Below, piece by piece: positions 1-9,854 of a DNA stretch of 64,000 bases. Position 1 is the stretch's first letter. Each line of letters begins with the position of its first letter. Both the position numbers and the translations under genes were made by a program. The notes under the pieces are model-generated. The model was not told the DNA's origin. It ran no database searches and saw nothing but the letters and a program-made list of their open reading frames with translations. The DNA comes from Candidatus Methylacidithermus pantelleriae (lineage in GTDB: Bacteria; Verrucomicrobiota; Verrucomicrobiia; Methylacidiphilales; Methylacidiphilaceae): NCBI RefSeq assembly GCF_905250085.1, contig NZ_CAJNOB010000012.1, positions 1-64,000 on the forward strand, written 5' to 3'.

Positions 1-245
1 TCTCCTCTAAGGTCTGGACCGACTTTGCCAACACTTTGGCCGCTCCCGGATGGGCCATCCTTGGATTTCGCATGGGAGTCCAACGAGCCAAAGGACCCTC
101 CTTTTTCTTCGAAGGTCGTAACCTTACAAACCAGCGTTACGCCGCAACTGTTAACCCCATCGTGACTGCCCAAGGAAAGGACCAACCCGTGTTTCTACCT
201 GGATCAGGCTGGGCCCTCTACGGAGGTGTCCAATGGGCCTTTTAG
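1..245 (+). CDS. TonB-dependent receptor, C-terminal end (partial)
   Basis: Only the last ~80 codons are in the window, reading from base 3 to a TAG stop. The residues EGRNLTNQRYAATV followed by a short loop and a terminal strand ending in Phe are typical of the last beta-strands of TonB-dependent outer-membrane receptors, where the C-terminal aromatic residue is the signal for barrel insertion. Such receptors import ferric siderophores, heme, cobalamin or other metals using energy from TonB/ExbBD; the substrate cannot be told from this fragment. The plug domain, TonB box and most of the barrel lie outside the window. No partner gene follows: the DNA downstream is non-coding and then transposon debris. 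Confidence 0.8.
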   Translation, partial: SSKVWTDFANTLAAPGWAILGFRMGVQRAKGPSFFFEGRNLTNQRYAATVNPIVTAQGKDQPVFLPGSGWALYGGVQWAF

Positions 246-679
246 GAAAGACTTGCTTGCCTGCGTTACTCGCTTTGCTGGGAAGAGGAAAAGCGAAAAC
301 TCCCTTTTTCGACCTCTGGTTTTTGTCTTCCTCCCTTTGTTTTGCTTCCTCTTTGGAGCTGGTTCGGCCCCATTTTGTGCCTCAAACATGGAAACGCGAC
401 GGAGCACAGTCACAGCGGGAGCGTGGTCTTTCCAGAATACAAGATCGAGCTTTTTTAAGGAGTTGCTTAAAGAGAAACGAACCCGCTTAGCTTCCGCGTG
501 AGCCTTCAGCCAGGAACGAAAACGCGAGAGCGCTCTTGCAAAAAGCCGTTATCTCCGGCAAAAACAAGGTGTCGCTAGCTTAACTTCGACCCTGTTGGAA
601 GGTCAATCACTCTTTCCAACGAGTTAGTGGTTTCGCCCTGCCTACGTGATCCACTGGGGCCCGCGAGAAACGAGAAAAA
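246..679. other. Spacer without a supported gene
   Basis: No convincing gene. A short + frame at 226-501 overlaps the receptor stop and contains a hydrophobic stretch resembling an export signal (FVFLPLFCFLF), but the rest has no recognisable fold, so I do not call it. Confidence 0.5.
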
Positions 680-2349
680 GCAGGCCCAGTTTTTGGAGTA
701 GCTCAGTTCCTTTTTTGGGTATTTCGCAAAGCATTCGGCGGTAAAATTTGCCTTCGGACAGGAGTCGGGCTACGGGGATGGCTTAAAGGCCACGGAGGGT
801 TTGGGGGATTTTTTCTGTGGAAGCCTTTCGAGATCCATTCGGCGCGGAGGCGGGCGTGAGCCCGTAAGCCAGGAAAAAGATCCCGATGGGATTCCGGACT
901 CGGGTCGCCCCCCGCCAGGGATACACGGGACAGACTTCCAGGGAGCTTTTGAGCTCGAAAAAAGCCCGATTCTATCTCGGCGAGTCGCTTAGAATGAGTG
1001 ACGAGCTCTCCGGGGGAAGCTTCCGGCGGAGAGAGATGGGTCTCCAGCAGATACCTTCCATCGATCGCTTCCTCTTCTTAGATCCGCTCCTCTGTCGAAG
1101 TTTCGACCAGAAGCAGCCCTCACGGTCGACCCCGTGCCCCAAAGTATTTATGGGCTTGGGGGCAAGGGAGCGCCCAGCCGACCGGGCTCTCTACTGTGAC
1201 CGGATCGGCTTTTTGCGCGATCGTTTTGGAAATCTCGGCCAATACCTCCTTGGCAGAAACTACCCGGCTTTCCCGCCGGGCTCGTTCCCTGGAGGCTCGC
1301 GATTCTCCTCCGGCAATCACATATCGAACCCTATTGCCTGCCACCTCCATCACTTGACTCCGCTCGGTAAGCCAAAGCTGCTGATCTTTCGGAAGATCCC
1401 GAGAATAGCTCTTGGAGCTTGACCCCTCTTGGCTCAAGCGACATACGGAAGCACCCTCTCCTTGGAGCGCCTCCAAGTTCCACCGGCTTTTTCCTTCCTC
1501 CATCAAAAACAAGGGTTTTTTCTTGGATCCCCAACCGTCCTTGGAGTGTCACGAGCAACCCCACAAGCGTCTTCGAATCCGCCCGGTTTCCCCGCAGAAG
1601 CTCCCCATGGATGAGAACTCCTTCAGCATGGGTCGCAATCTAGAACAAGCACTTGGCGCCAGTCCCGTCGGTGATCCCGGCTGTGTCCGTAACGGGCCAG
1701 TCGCTCTCCCCAGCCTCCTGAAAGTACACACGGGAAAGATCATAAAGCACAAGACTCGTTCCCCTTAAGAAAATCCTCGCGATAGAGCTTCTTTTCCATC
1801 CAGCTCCCAGCGCCGTTTTCACCCATCCATCGCCCGGTATAGCTTCTCTTCCTCGAAGTCCCTTTTGTTCCACCCCCCAGAGTTCCCCCAAAACCGTCGC
1901 CCTTGTTTTCTCCTGCAACGCGCACTTCGAAGAGGGAAAAGAGGGAAAAAAGAATCCGCCCAAAAAAGAGATCGCCTTGATCAACCGCCGTTTCCGCTCC
2001 GATCTTACCCCTGCAAGCATTTCCTCTAGACCCCACCTTCGCCGCGCGCCTTCCCGTACGACTACCCTCCGTCATCCAACCGATCCCCCACCTGTAAGCC
2101 CTCCAGGCGTAGAAACTTCTGCCCTTTCAAGCTTGTACGAACAACCTCGTGCGTTTTGACTGACGGCCGGCTCCCATTGGCCCAATCGCTTGTCTCCACC
2201 TTTTCCCCCACCCGGTAGGACGGCCGAACCCCCACCTGCCGGTACACCTTCCCGTTGCGATAGGTACCGACCCCCGCTAGACGTACATGCCTACAACCTA
2301 GAACACATTCCGTTCTGATAACACAAACAGTTATTGACACGCTACTCAT
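680..2349 (-). pseudogene. IS1634/IS4-like DDE transposase relic
   Basis: The minus strand carries the pieces of one transposase spread over several frames with stops. In order: an N-terminal part (GTYRNGKVYRQVGV, near 2230-2280); a segment LYDLSRVYFQ near 1745-1775, which corresponds to the region around the first catalytic aspartate (LYDVT.VYFE in relatives); AIDGRYLLETHL near 1030-1070; and FFELKSSLEVCPVYPW followed by IGIFFLAYGL near 880-985. The last two match the conserved E-region of IS1634-type transposases (DG.YLLRTNL; FR.LKS.LE.RPVYH). The C-terminal piece ends around 680-740 with EGKFYRRM and a leucine-rich tail. The frames are not joined and stops intervene, so the gene is dead. 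Terminal inverted repeats were not located. Confidence 0.7.
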
Positions 2350-2818
2350 AGATCGACCCTACACGCTTTCCCATAAGTCCTTGACTTGCAACTACAAAGG
2401 TGAGAAACGTGGGAAAGTTAGGTTAACGCCCGGAAATTCGTACGTCCTTCGTTACCTTGAGGATCACGACCCACAGGTTACTCCCTGGCTCAAAACTTCT
2501 CACGCAATCCTCTAGCACGCTAGCGTTCCGGCTTTCCAGCGCGCCGATGCAATGACCAGCCGAATATTTTTTTCCTCGCAGACCCTGACCGCCCGGTTTG
2601 TTTACTCTTCGCTATGAGGCAAAGGGCCGGGCCATCCAGTTTCGGTTCGCTTGCCTAAGGGTCAGGCTTTTGGCGTTGGTAGACTTTCTACCTTGAATAT
2701 TGGCTAGCTTTCCAACCACATTGGAGGCCCGCATCTGGGGAGTCAGCCCCAAACGCCTGGATCCAGTGTACACAGTTCGGATGGAGCTTGCGAAGGTAGC
2801 CAAGGAAGAAAAGATAGC
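2350..2818. other. Spacer, nothing recognised
   Basis: No gene, tRNA or strong hairpin seen. Short frames on both strands have no recognisable motif. Confidence 0.5.
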
Positions 2819-3397
2819 CTAGACACTGGTGCCGGGATAGGTTAGCTGGCCGTTTTGATAGACAGCAAAGGGAGGCAACCGGTGAGGCTGGCATGGTGAG
2901 CCCTTTTGGAGAATGTGCCGAACCGTCCATCCTCGCACTAAGAGCGCGTCTGAAAGAAGTCTACGGTGACATCTCCAATAATGGGCTTCCGCGCAGATAA
3001 GGCACACCCGTCCACACCAAGCCAGAAGTTCAAGTTCTCCCAGCGAGCGTTTGAAAGTTTTTTCAAGCATAAAGTCCGCATATCCCCGAAAACCTGGAGT
3101 CTGCCACGCTCGGTTAGGGGAATCTGCTCGTGGCTGGCGGAACCCACCTAGATCCGCTTTCCACAGGTAGCGGAACCCCTTTTCCGAGAGGGCTAGCTCA
3201 AGCGTGGTCCGACAGAAATGCGGATAACGAGTCGAGTGGGGCCATCTTCGCACGTCCACCACCCACTCAATCGCGTGCTCCTCCAAAAGGGAAAGAAACT
3301 CCGGAAAGCTTCTCGTGGAATGCCCGAGAGTGTGGATCACCCTGGTCGACGGACAAGGGGCTGGATCGGCTGGAAGAGAAAGGAGCGGGGATCTCAT
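2819..3397 (-). CDS. DUF488 family protein
   Basis: Intact 192-residue gene. The N-terminal part has the DUF488 signature: IHTLGHSTRSFPEFLSLL (residues ~21-38) followed by VVDVRRWPHSTRYPHF (~46-61). Later come GFRGYADFML, the segment LAWCGRVCLICAE with two cysteines, and CHRRLLSD near residue 144. These are the conserved blocks of the family. DUF488 proteins are small cytosolic proteins of unknown biochemical function, often found singly; the Cys-x-x-Cys and Cys-His-Arg-Arg motifs have prompted suggestions of nucleic-acid or metal binding, not proven. The gene stands alone between two dead insertion elements and could be cargo or a survivor of the rearranged interval. Confidence 0.85.
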   Translation of the reverse strand: MRSPLLSLPADPAPCPSTRVIHTLGHSTRSFPEFLSLLEEHAIEWVVDVRRWPHSTRYPHFCRTTLELALSEKGFRYLWKADLGGFRQPRADSPNRAWQTPGFRGYADFMLEKTFKRSLGELELLAWCGRVCLICAEAHYWRCHRRLLSDALLVRGWTVRHILQKGSPCQPHRLPPFAVYQNGQLTYPGTSV

Positions 3398-3563
3398 AGC
3401 ATCCGTTTAGGAAGAATTTTCCCTGCATCACGCCATAAAAAACCGAATGCACCCATTTCTTTGTGAATCTGAGCGGGTCGCTTTTAGAAAAGCTACTCGC
3501 CCCAAAAAGAACGTCCCTAATCGATAGATTCCCCAGAGCTAACCCCGCCATCATGCTTTTCCC

Positions 3564-3593
3564 AACCGTTCCTAAAAACCATCGACAACCATT
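3564..3593. repeat. 30-bp repeat copy A at IS607 relic end
   Basis: Begins AACCGTTCCT and ends CATCGACAACCATT. It matches 9890-9918 with a single indel/substitution difference. It lies at the tnpB-distal end of the IS607 relic and is probably the conserved right-end sequence of this element family. Confidence 0.75.
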
Positions 3594-5240
3594 GGCCAAC
3601 GAAGGAAGGTCGATTTCGGACGCCAACCGAACCATGCTGCCGACAATTCGCGTGCACGGGTTTCACCAATAAAGCCCAGGTAGCTCCCAATCTCCGCGTT
3701 TTCCCGGACAGAGTCGTGGGAGGCAGCCAATCCCCTCCAAACCGCGCATGAGCTGCTTGCGCCCCTTTGAGTCTCGCCTGAACCCCTGCCCAGAACCACC
3801 ACACATGCTTCGTCGGATTGCTTGCGGGTAGGGCAAAGGTGGCAAGACCATCATCGCGAATAGCCAGGACTGTCTCTCCCACCGATGGGTCTTGAGAGAG
3901 CCCCAACTCTCTCCGGGCGACCCCACGAGGCCAGACCCTGGTAGGAACTTGGTGCCATGACGACCCGCGTAGTTGACCGCACCGATCACAGACGTGTAGG
4001 CCGGGTCGACTTCGATCACCTCGACTCCAGCGCAAAAAAAGCCGCCGTGAGCACCGAGATCGCCCTGGCGTAGCAGAAGGAAAAGAGCGAGCGGGCCCGA
4101 AGAACGGGATCCACTGGCTCAAGCTCAAGCCCCCTCTTGCGAAAATCCACTCGTTCGATCCCAAGCTGCTTGGCCGATTCGACGCAGGCCCGGGCGATCT
4201 CTTTGCACGCATGAGGAAAAATGGCTTTGGCCTCTTGGTCGCTCTTGCCACAGAGATTCAATCGAATCCCGCGAATTCTCACGAGATTGCCCAAGCGATC
4301 CGTTTCGCCCAAGGCGAGATGATCCCCATTCGTGTCGATGCCGACCGCTCCGGCGAGGCAGCGTGTCACCAAGGGAAGAGGTTGCGCCTCGACGCTCGCC
4401 AACACACGTCACTCCTTTCGCTCCCGCACGAAGCGAGAGCAACTCGCGGATGCCTCCCGCTTCTGGACGAGTTTCCCCCTCTTGGTTGTCTCGGTCACGA
4501 TCCGGCTGGCCGCTAGCGCCCGGAAGATCGCCTTCCGGCCCCAGGCCAAGCGCACGTCCTCAAGAACCAGCTATTGGCTCGGGCTCCCCCCATCCGTCCG
4601 GCAGCCGCAACGGCAGCAGATAGGCTGCCGTCCGGAGCAACTACGGTTTGGCACGACTGGTTGCCGGCGGTCTTGTCCTTCGAACTCAAGGTAGAGAACT
4701 GGGTCCTCCGCTCCCCCTGCCAATCCCTCTTCCGGTCCCCATGATTGGAGTATGCGTTCTTTTCCAAGGAAAACTCTTCACGGGAAGAGACGCCGGAAAC
4801 CACAACGGAGACGCACCTCCTCTGGCGCTCCTGATCGGCCAGGAGCGCGTCGCGCCTGGTCCGCAGGATAGCCAACCGCCGCTTTTTTCTCCTGCAAAAC
4901 GTTCGCTCCCGGCTTCCTTTGCTCGAGCTCGCGGATCACGGTTTCCGCTCTTCCTGATTCCCCCTCGCTCCCGCAATCAGCTGGGGCCACCGTTCGGGGA
5001 TCGAAGCGATCTTCCCTTCGAGCTCGGACCCCCAAGGGGATGGAACGCTCCGGCGGCCAAGCCAAACCGCCAGAGGAAAAATCGCTTAAGTTTCTCTCGC
5101 GCCACGCCAGCCGGCATTTGCCGAAAAAACTCCGCTCTCGCCCATAGAACGCCACATCGGTGTTAAGCAACGCCCCCCGAGCTGGCGCGTCACCCGCAAG
5201 CCCGTCTAGTGGGGCAAAACAGAGAGCTTGCTCATGCGAT
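3594..5240 (-). pseudogene. tnpB: TnpB (IS607-associated RNA-guided nuclease) relic
   Basis: Fragments of one TnpB protein lie in order along the minus strand in changing frames. N-terminal part (5230-4780): ELEQRKPGANVLQEKK. Next (4875-4600): AILRTRRDALLAD, FSLEKNAYSNHGD and SSKDKTAGNQSCQT. The RuvC-I region (4405-4016): [18 protein letters not shown], containing the first catalytic-type Asp, then [15 protein letters not shown]. Then [20 protein letters not shown] near 3960-4020, and ATFALPASNPTKHVWWFW near 3785-3840. These blocks are characteristic of TnpB of IS607/IS605 elements. At least three frame changes and internal stops make it non-functional. No omega-RNA feature was identified. 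Confidence 0.75.
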
Positions 5241-5820
5241 CGCTTTATGACCCTTCTCCCGGTGCTTTTGCGCGGATCTCTTCCCGTAAAGCCTGCCACA
5301 CAAGGAAACGATCACCCCACGCAGGTCAGCCACAATATCCTCGGTCCTCTCATTGGAATCCCCTCCCAGGATGGATGGACTCTGCACCGCCAATGCCACC
5401 TCCCGGTACTGGAAACCAAAGCGCATCAGCCGGTCAGGCTCCTCGACCAGGATGACCGCCAAGGTTCGAATCACAGACCTGCCCAATGAGCCCGCTGCGA
5501 CGGCCGTTCCTCCCAGAGTCGAGCTCCTTGACGGCCTTAACGATCCGCAACTCTTTCCTTGAGAGCCAACTCGCAGAACCCAAGCTAATCCCTGTCTCGA
5601 TCCCCTTTTTCATGGGCGCTTGCACACCGGCCCCTAGAGCACCACTCCATATCGCGCGGTGCCGGCGCCGTATACACGACTACCGTCCCGGTCGGGAACG
5701 ATTCTGTGGAACAGGCCAATGCCCCTCCTTCCACATCCATCCGCCAAGCCACCTTCTAGCCAACACCCTACCGCTTGACCCACGCAGTTACCTTCCTTTT
5801 GATATCCCGCCGTCAAGAGC
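5232..5820 (-). pseudogene. tnpA: IS607 serine recombinase TnpA relic
   Basis: Three pieces in different frames. The N-terminal DNA-binding part (about 5816-5640) shows a PTGTVVVYTAP segment as in the MerR-like head of IS607 TnpA. The middle (5625-5434) has KELDSGRNGRRSGL, matching the E.GSGLNGRR segment after the catalytic core strand. The C-terminal part (5486-5232) has EEPDRLMRFGFQY and EDIVADLRGVIVSLCGRLYGKR, the classic DRL.RFGFEY and DLV..I.SFC.RLYG.R blocks. The frame changes between them make it a pseudogene. It sits immediately upstream of the TnpB relic. Confidence 0.75.
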
Positions 5821-6270
5821 GCTATCTCTCCCGATATTTTTCGATGTTGCTACCCCTTTTCTCTTTCCTTTGCCAGGACACCTTGGGAGAGGATCGGCTC
5901 CGATTGACGCTCGAGGCTAGAGAACGCTCCTGAAGAGCCTCTGGAAGACCAGAATCCTTTAAGCCTCCAAGCAAGCTACAGTACAAATGTGGAAATTTTT
6001 TTACGTCGAGCACGCGAAAGTGAGTTCTACCCAGAAGCTAATCGCTCCCAAACGCAGGGAGCTTTCTCAAGGAAAACCGCGGTAAGGCTTTTTTGCTAGC
6101 TTCCCCGATAGGATCTGGCCTAGTCTATTCGGGCAATTCCTTAAAAAAAACGATTTTTGCGAAACCCTGGATAGGCGTGGTGTCTGTTCAAGTGTGTTGC
6201 GAAGTGCATCAGCTTCAAAAACACCGGAGAATAGTCATCTCGTCCCTCCGATGCAGGAATGGAGACAAGG
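5821..6270. other. Spacer upstream of lptB
   Basis: No gene recognised. It should hold the promoter of the lptB-prmA-helicase unit, but no clear -35/-10 pair was found. Confidence 0.45.
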
Positions 6271-7059
6271 ATGGATCCAACAGTTGACCTTCGAGACAAG
6301 CGGGCTTCGGTCCCGGAAAGCAATCGGTTAACACCACCATCGCTTTTGCGTGCGGAAAAGCTGGTTAAAGAGTTTCGTGGACGGCGGGTTGTCCAAGAGG
6401 TCAGCTTAGAAGTTGCGCGAGGCGAGATTGTGGGTCTTCTCGGGCCCAATGGCGCCGGCAAAAGCACTACATTCCGAATGCTTGTGGGACTGGTGCGGCC
6501 CAATTCGGGAAGGGTGTTTCTAGGAGAGGAAGATATTACCCACCTGCCCCTTTACCAGAGGGCGCGCCGGGGCATCGGTTACCTGCCCCAGGAAGAATCC
6601 GTATTCCAAAAGCTTACGGTGGAAGAAAATTTAATGGCGATCCTTGAGTTTCTGGAAATGACGCCGGAGGAACGACGCGCTCATTGTCACGATCTCTTAC
6701 GGGATTTTGGCCTTGAATCCGTTCGCGATACCCTCGCGATCTCGTTAAGCGGTGGAGAAAAAAAGAGACTAGCAATCGCCCGTTGTTTGATTACCTCCCC
6801 CAATCTCTTTCTTCTCGACGAGCCATTTAGTGGTGTGGACCCATTGGCGGTCTATGACCTGCAGCAAATTATTGTAAGTCTACGAGATCGAGGTATTGGC
6901 ATTCTTATCACCGATCACAACGTTCGAGAAACCTTGGCTATTGTGGACCGTGCGTATCTCATCTGCGAGGGTCGGGTGGTCCGTCATGGCACGAGCGAGT
7001 TTCTTATCCATGACCCGGTGAGCCGGGAACTCTATTTGGGTCCACGGTTTAGCATGTAA
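6271..7059 (+). CDS. lptB: LPS export ABC transporter ATPase LptB
   Basis: Cytoplasmic ATPase that drives LptFG to extract lipopolysaccharide from the inner membrane for transport to the cell surface. The sequence has Walker A GPNGAGKST, a Q-loop in LPQEESVFQKLTV, the signature LSGGEKKR, Walker B LFLLDEPFSGVDP and the H-loop TDHNVRETL. The phrases YLPQE.SVF and TDHNVRETL distinguish LptB from other ABC ATPases. The start at 6271 is preferred because GGAG lies six bases upstream; an ATG at 6259 would add four residues. The N terminus carries ~20 residues more than typical. prmA follows with a 1-base TAATG overlap, so the two are co-translated. The partner genes lptF, lptG, lptA and lptC are not in the window. 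Confidence 0.9.
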   Translation: MDPTVDLRDKRASVPESNRLTPPSLLRAEKLVKEFRGRRVVQEVSLEVARGEIVGLLGPNGAGKSTTFRMLVGLVRPNSGRVFLGEEDITHLPLYQRARRGIGYLPQEESVFQKLTVEENLMAILEFLEMTPEERRAHCHDLLRDFGLESVRDTLAISLSGGEKKRLAIARCLITSPNLFLLDEPFSGVDPLAVYDLQQIIVSLRDRGIGILITDHNVRETLAIVDRAYLICEGRVVRHGTSEFLIHDPVSRELYLGPRFSM

Positions 7060-7925
7060 TGCCAACGGTAAAAAAGGTCTGGTGGGTCTGGAGGCGATTG
7101 ATCTCCCCTCGTTGGGAGGATAGCTGGATCGAACGCCTCCGGTGGGCCGGCCAGGACAAGGTTGCCGTCCATCATGTCGCCGGGCGAAAGTTTTCCCGGC
7201 TAGAAGCCTATTTCCCCAGTTCTCAAAAAGCGCGTTCCATCCAAAGAGCCTTTGGAGGGACGGTGAGCCAAGTTTGTCTTCCCAAGAGTTTGGGGGAAAC
7301 CCTCAAGCCCGTGTCCCTGGGCCGACGGCTCACGATTTATCCAGAGAAGCCAAAAACCCAAAGCCCCGGCCACCCCTTTCTTGTCATCCCTCCCGGACCT
7401 GCTTTTGGAAGCGGTCACCATCCGACCACCCAACTTCTTTTGCAGGCTCTCCTCGATTTACCGTCTCTTTCTGGCAAAGCGCTTCTGGACGTGGGAACCG
7501 GGAGTGGGATTGTGGCTCTTGCCGGACGCTTGTTCGGCGCTCAACCGGTGATCGGGCTCGACATAGATCCCCAGGCGATTAGCGAAGCTCCGAAAAACGA
7601 GAAACGCAACTTTCGTGGCGGCCAAATCCATTGGATCTGTGCCAACTTTCTCCAATGGGAAACGGAAGCTCGGTTTGATATCGTCTGTGCGAATCTCTTT
7701 GCTTCATGCTTTATTTCCGGGGCCCAAACGTTTGCCCTCTGGATGCGTCCGGAAGGCCGGTTACTTGCCACAGGGGTTCTTATGAACCAGAAGGACGAGG
7801 TCCGGAAAGCGCTTTCTCAAGCCGGGTTTTTATGGGAAGGAACGCTAACCAAGCGTCAGTGGATCCTGGACCGGTGGCTGTGGCCAGGAAAAAAAACAGA
7901 AACGTTTGCTAGCGCTCACCCCTAG
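7059..7925 (+). CDS. prmA: Ribosomal protein L11 methyltransferase-like (PrmA family)
   Basis: 288 residues. SAM-dependent methyltransferase expected to trimethylate ribosomal protein L11. The central PGPAFGSGHHPTTQ block (substrate/SAM pocket of PrmA) is followed by motif I LLDVGTGSGIVALAG, the acidic strand end VIGLDIDPQAI and the catalytic-type VCANLFAS (N-P/A-x motif; PrmA usually has NI.A). The N-terminal substrate-recognition domain is present but divergent. It overlaps lptB by one base and lies ten bases before the helicase gene. A related small-molecule or other protein methyltransferase cannot be excluded, but the GTGxHxTT-like block favours PrmA. Confidence 0.8.
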   Translation: MPTVKKVWWVWRRLISPRWEDSWIERLRWAGQDKVAVHHVAGRKFSRLEAYFPSSQKARSIQRAFGGTVSQVCLPKSLGETLKPVSLGRRLTIYPEKPKTQSPGHPFLVIPPGPAFGSGHHPTTQLLLQALLDLPSLSGKALLDVGTGSGIVALAGRLFGAQPVIGLDIDPQAISEAPKNEKRNFRGGQIHWICANFLQWETEARFDIVCANLFASCFISGAQTFALWMRPEGRLLATGVLMNQKDEVRKALSQAGFLWEGTLTKRQWILDRWLWPGKKTETFASAHP

Positions 7926-7934
7926 ACAGCTCGA

Positions 7935-9854
7935 ATGGAACCTCCTTATCTGAGCGGGCTCAACCCCCAGCAAAAAGCAGCCGTTACCGCACCTTGCGGT
8001 CCGATCCTTGTGATTGCTGGAGCCGGGAGCGGTAAAACCCGGACCCTTAGCTGCCGGGTTGCTTATCTCTTGGATCAGGGAATCCCACCGGACAGGGTTC
8101 TTTTGGCGACTTTTACGAACAAGGCGGCTCGGGAAATGATTGACCGGGTTACTAAGCTGGTTCCGGTCGACGCAAGCCGAATATGGGGTGGGACCTTTCA
8201 TCATATCGGCCATCGTTTATTGCGTCGTCATAGTGAAAGGCTGAGAATCGATCCTCACTTTACCATTATCGACCGGGAAGACGCAGAACACCTTTTGGCC
8301 GAATGTTGCCAGGAACTTGGCTACAGCCGAAAAGAGGGACGATTCATCCCCAAGGCTGCGGTTCTTTTGGAATTGTTTAGCCTATCGATCGGAACCCGGC
8401 GGACGTTGGAAACGGTGCTCGCAGAACGCCTCCCAGAAGCTCTCCTTGTACAGAAGGAAATTGGCGAAATCTGGGAGGCCTACCGGAACAAAAAGAGGGC
8501 TAGTCGGCTCCTTGACTATGATGATCTTCTGTGGTTCGCCTTCGAGCTTCTTCGCAACGATTCCTTTTTGCGAGAACATTACCAGGAAAAATTCCTGCAC
8601 ATCCTCGTGGACGAATACCAGGACACTAATCGTCTCCAATCTGACCTAGTGGATCTTTTGGCACAGCGCCATCGCAACCTGATGGTCGTGGGAGACGACG
8701 CTCAAAGTATCTACTCATGGCGGGGGGCTGAGGCCCGGAACATCCTTTCCTTTCCTCAGCGCTATCCGGACGCCTTTCGCATCTCTATTGAAGTCAACTA
8801 TCGGAGTGCCCCCGCCATTTTGGAGCTCGCGAATCGTGCGATCGAGCAAAACATAAGACAGTTCCCCAAGCGGCTTCGTCCCGCACCCTTCGCCCCTAAG
8901 GGGATGCAACCTCTTTTGGTTGTCGCTCATGATCCAACCGAGCAGGCAGCTTTTGTAGGGTGGCAGCTGAGCAAACTGGCCGAGCAGGGTATCCCATGGC
9001 ATGAAATGGCCGTGCTCTATCGAGCCCACTTTCATTCCCTGGAAGTTCAAATGGAACTCGTCCGCCTGGGGATCGACTTTGAAGTAACAAGTGGGCTAAG
9101 ATTTTTCGAACAAGCCCACATCAAGGACATCGCTGCCTTTCTTCGCTTGGTCGTTAACCCAAAGGATGAAGTAGCCTTTCGGAGGGTTGCAACCCTCATG
9201 CCGGGAATCGGTCCTAAGACGGCAGCTCGACTCTGGCTAGAAGTTTCTCGAGGGAAAGACTTGGGCCAAATCGTGCCCCCGGCCAGTGCCCTACCCACGT
9301 GGACAACCTGGTATTCCCTTCATCAAGAGCTACTGAATTTGGTCCACCGGCCGGATGCCCAGGTAAAATTGATCGTGGAAAGGTTTTACGATTCCTATGC
9401 CCGGCTGTCCTACCCTGATGCAGAGAGCCGACTGGAGGATGTTAAGGAGCTTGCCAACTTTGCCAAGGGCTTCAAGCACACCGAGGAAATGCTTGCCGAG
9501 CTTTCTCTTCTTACCAATCTCGAAGCCCCTCGAAAGGGCGAAGACAAGAGCTTAGTCCGCCTCTCTACCATCCATCAAGCCAAAGGCTTAGAGTGGAGGA
9601 TTGTCTTTGTTATCATGCTTTGCGAGGGACTATTTCCGGCGGCTCGATCCCTAACAATCCCCCATGGGGAGGAAGAGGAACGACGGCTTTTTTACGTAGC
9701 TATTACACGCGCCAAAGAGGGCCTTTTTCTTGTGTATCCCCGGTTCCGACCCGAGGTGGAACGGGGAAAGCTAAAACCTTCTCGTTTCTTGGAAGAACTC
9801 TCCTCCAAGTTGCTCGAAACGCGCCAAGCCAAAGACTTCTGGACTGGTTCATAA
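7935..9854 (+). CDS. Superfamily I DNA helicase, UvrD/PcrA/Rep type
   Basis: 639 residues. 3'-5' DNA helicase used in repair, replication restart or recombination. Motifs in order: Q-motif LNPQQKAAV (9-17), Walker A AGAGSGKT (28-35), Ia TFTNKAAREM, II LVDEYQDTN near residue 227, III GDDAQSIYSWRGA, IV EVNYRS, V STIHQAKGLEW and VI EEERRLFYVAITRAK. It is shorter than E. coli UvrD (720) and lacks the C-terminal Tudor-like extension, so Rep-like or a compact PcrA are both possible. Third gene of the lptB-prmA unit, ten bases after prmA. Protein identity to the family is clear; the exact orthologue name is not. Confidence 0.9.
   Translation: MEPPYLSGLNPQQKAAVTAPCGPILVIAGAGSGKTRTLSCRVAYLLDQGIPPDRVLLATFTNKAAREMIDRVTKLVPVDASRIWGGTFHHIGHRLLRRHSERLRIDPHFTIIDREDAEHLLAECCQELGYSRKEGRFIPKAAVLLELFSLSIGTRRTLETVLAERLPEALLVQKEIGEIWEAYRNKKRASRLLDYDDLLWFAFELLRNDSFLREHYQEKFLHILVDEYQDTNRLQSDLVDLLAQRHRNLMVVGDDAQSIYSWRGAEARNILSFPQRYPDAFRISIEVNYRSAPAILELANRAIEQNIRQFPKRLRPAPFAPKGMQPLLVVAHDPTEQAAFVGWQLSKLAEQGIPWHEMAVLYRAHFHSLEVQMELVRLGIDFEVTSGLRFFEQAHIKDIAAFLRLVVNPKDEVAFRRVATLMPGIGPKTAARLWLEVSRGKDLGQIVPPASALPTWTTWYSLHQELLNLVHRPDAQVKLIVERFYDSYARLSYPDAESRLEDVKELANFAKGFKHTEEMLAELSLLTNLEAPRKGEDKSLVRLSTIHQAKGLEWRIVFVIMLCEGLFPAARSLTIPHGEEEERRLFYVAITRAKEGLFLVYPRFRPEVERGKLKPSRFLEELSSKLLETRQAKDFWTGS

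Larger units (their letters stand above)
3564..5820 (-). mobile_element. Decayed IS607-family element (tnpA-tnpB)
   Basis: A serine recombinase relic is followed directly by a TnpB relic on the minus strand, the standard IS607 order. Both genes are broken. The lower-coordinate boundary is set by a ~30-bp sequence at 3564-3593 that recurs at 9890-9918. The upper boundary beyond the recombinase N terminus is not resolved. IS607 elements have no terminal inverted repeats, so their absence is expected. Confidence 0.75.

Noticed and set aside
226-501. Small gene coupled to the TonB receptor stop
   Set aside because: It has a hydrophobic stretch but no recognisable domain, and a second frame competes over the same bases.
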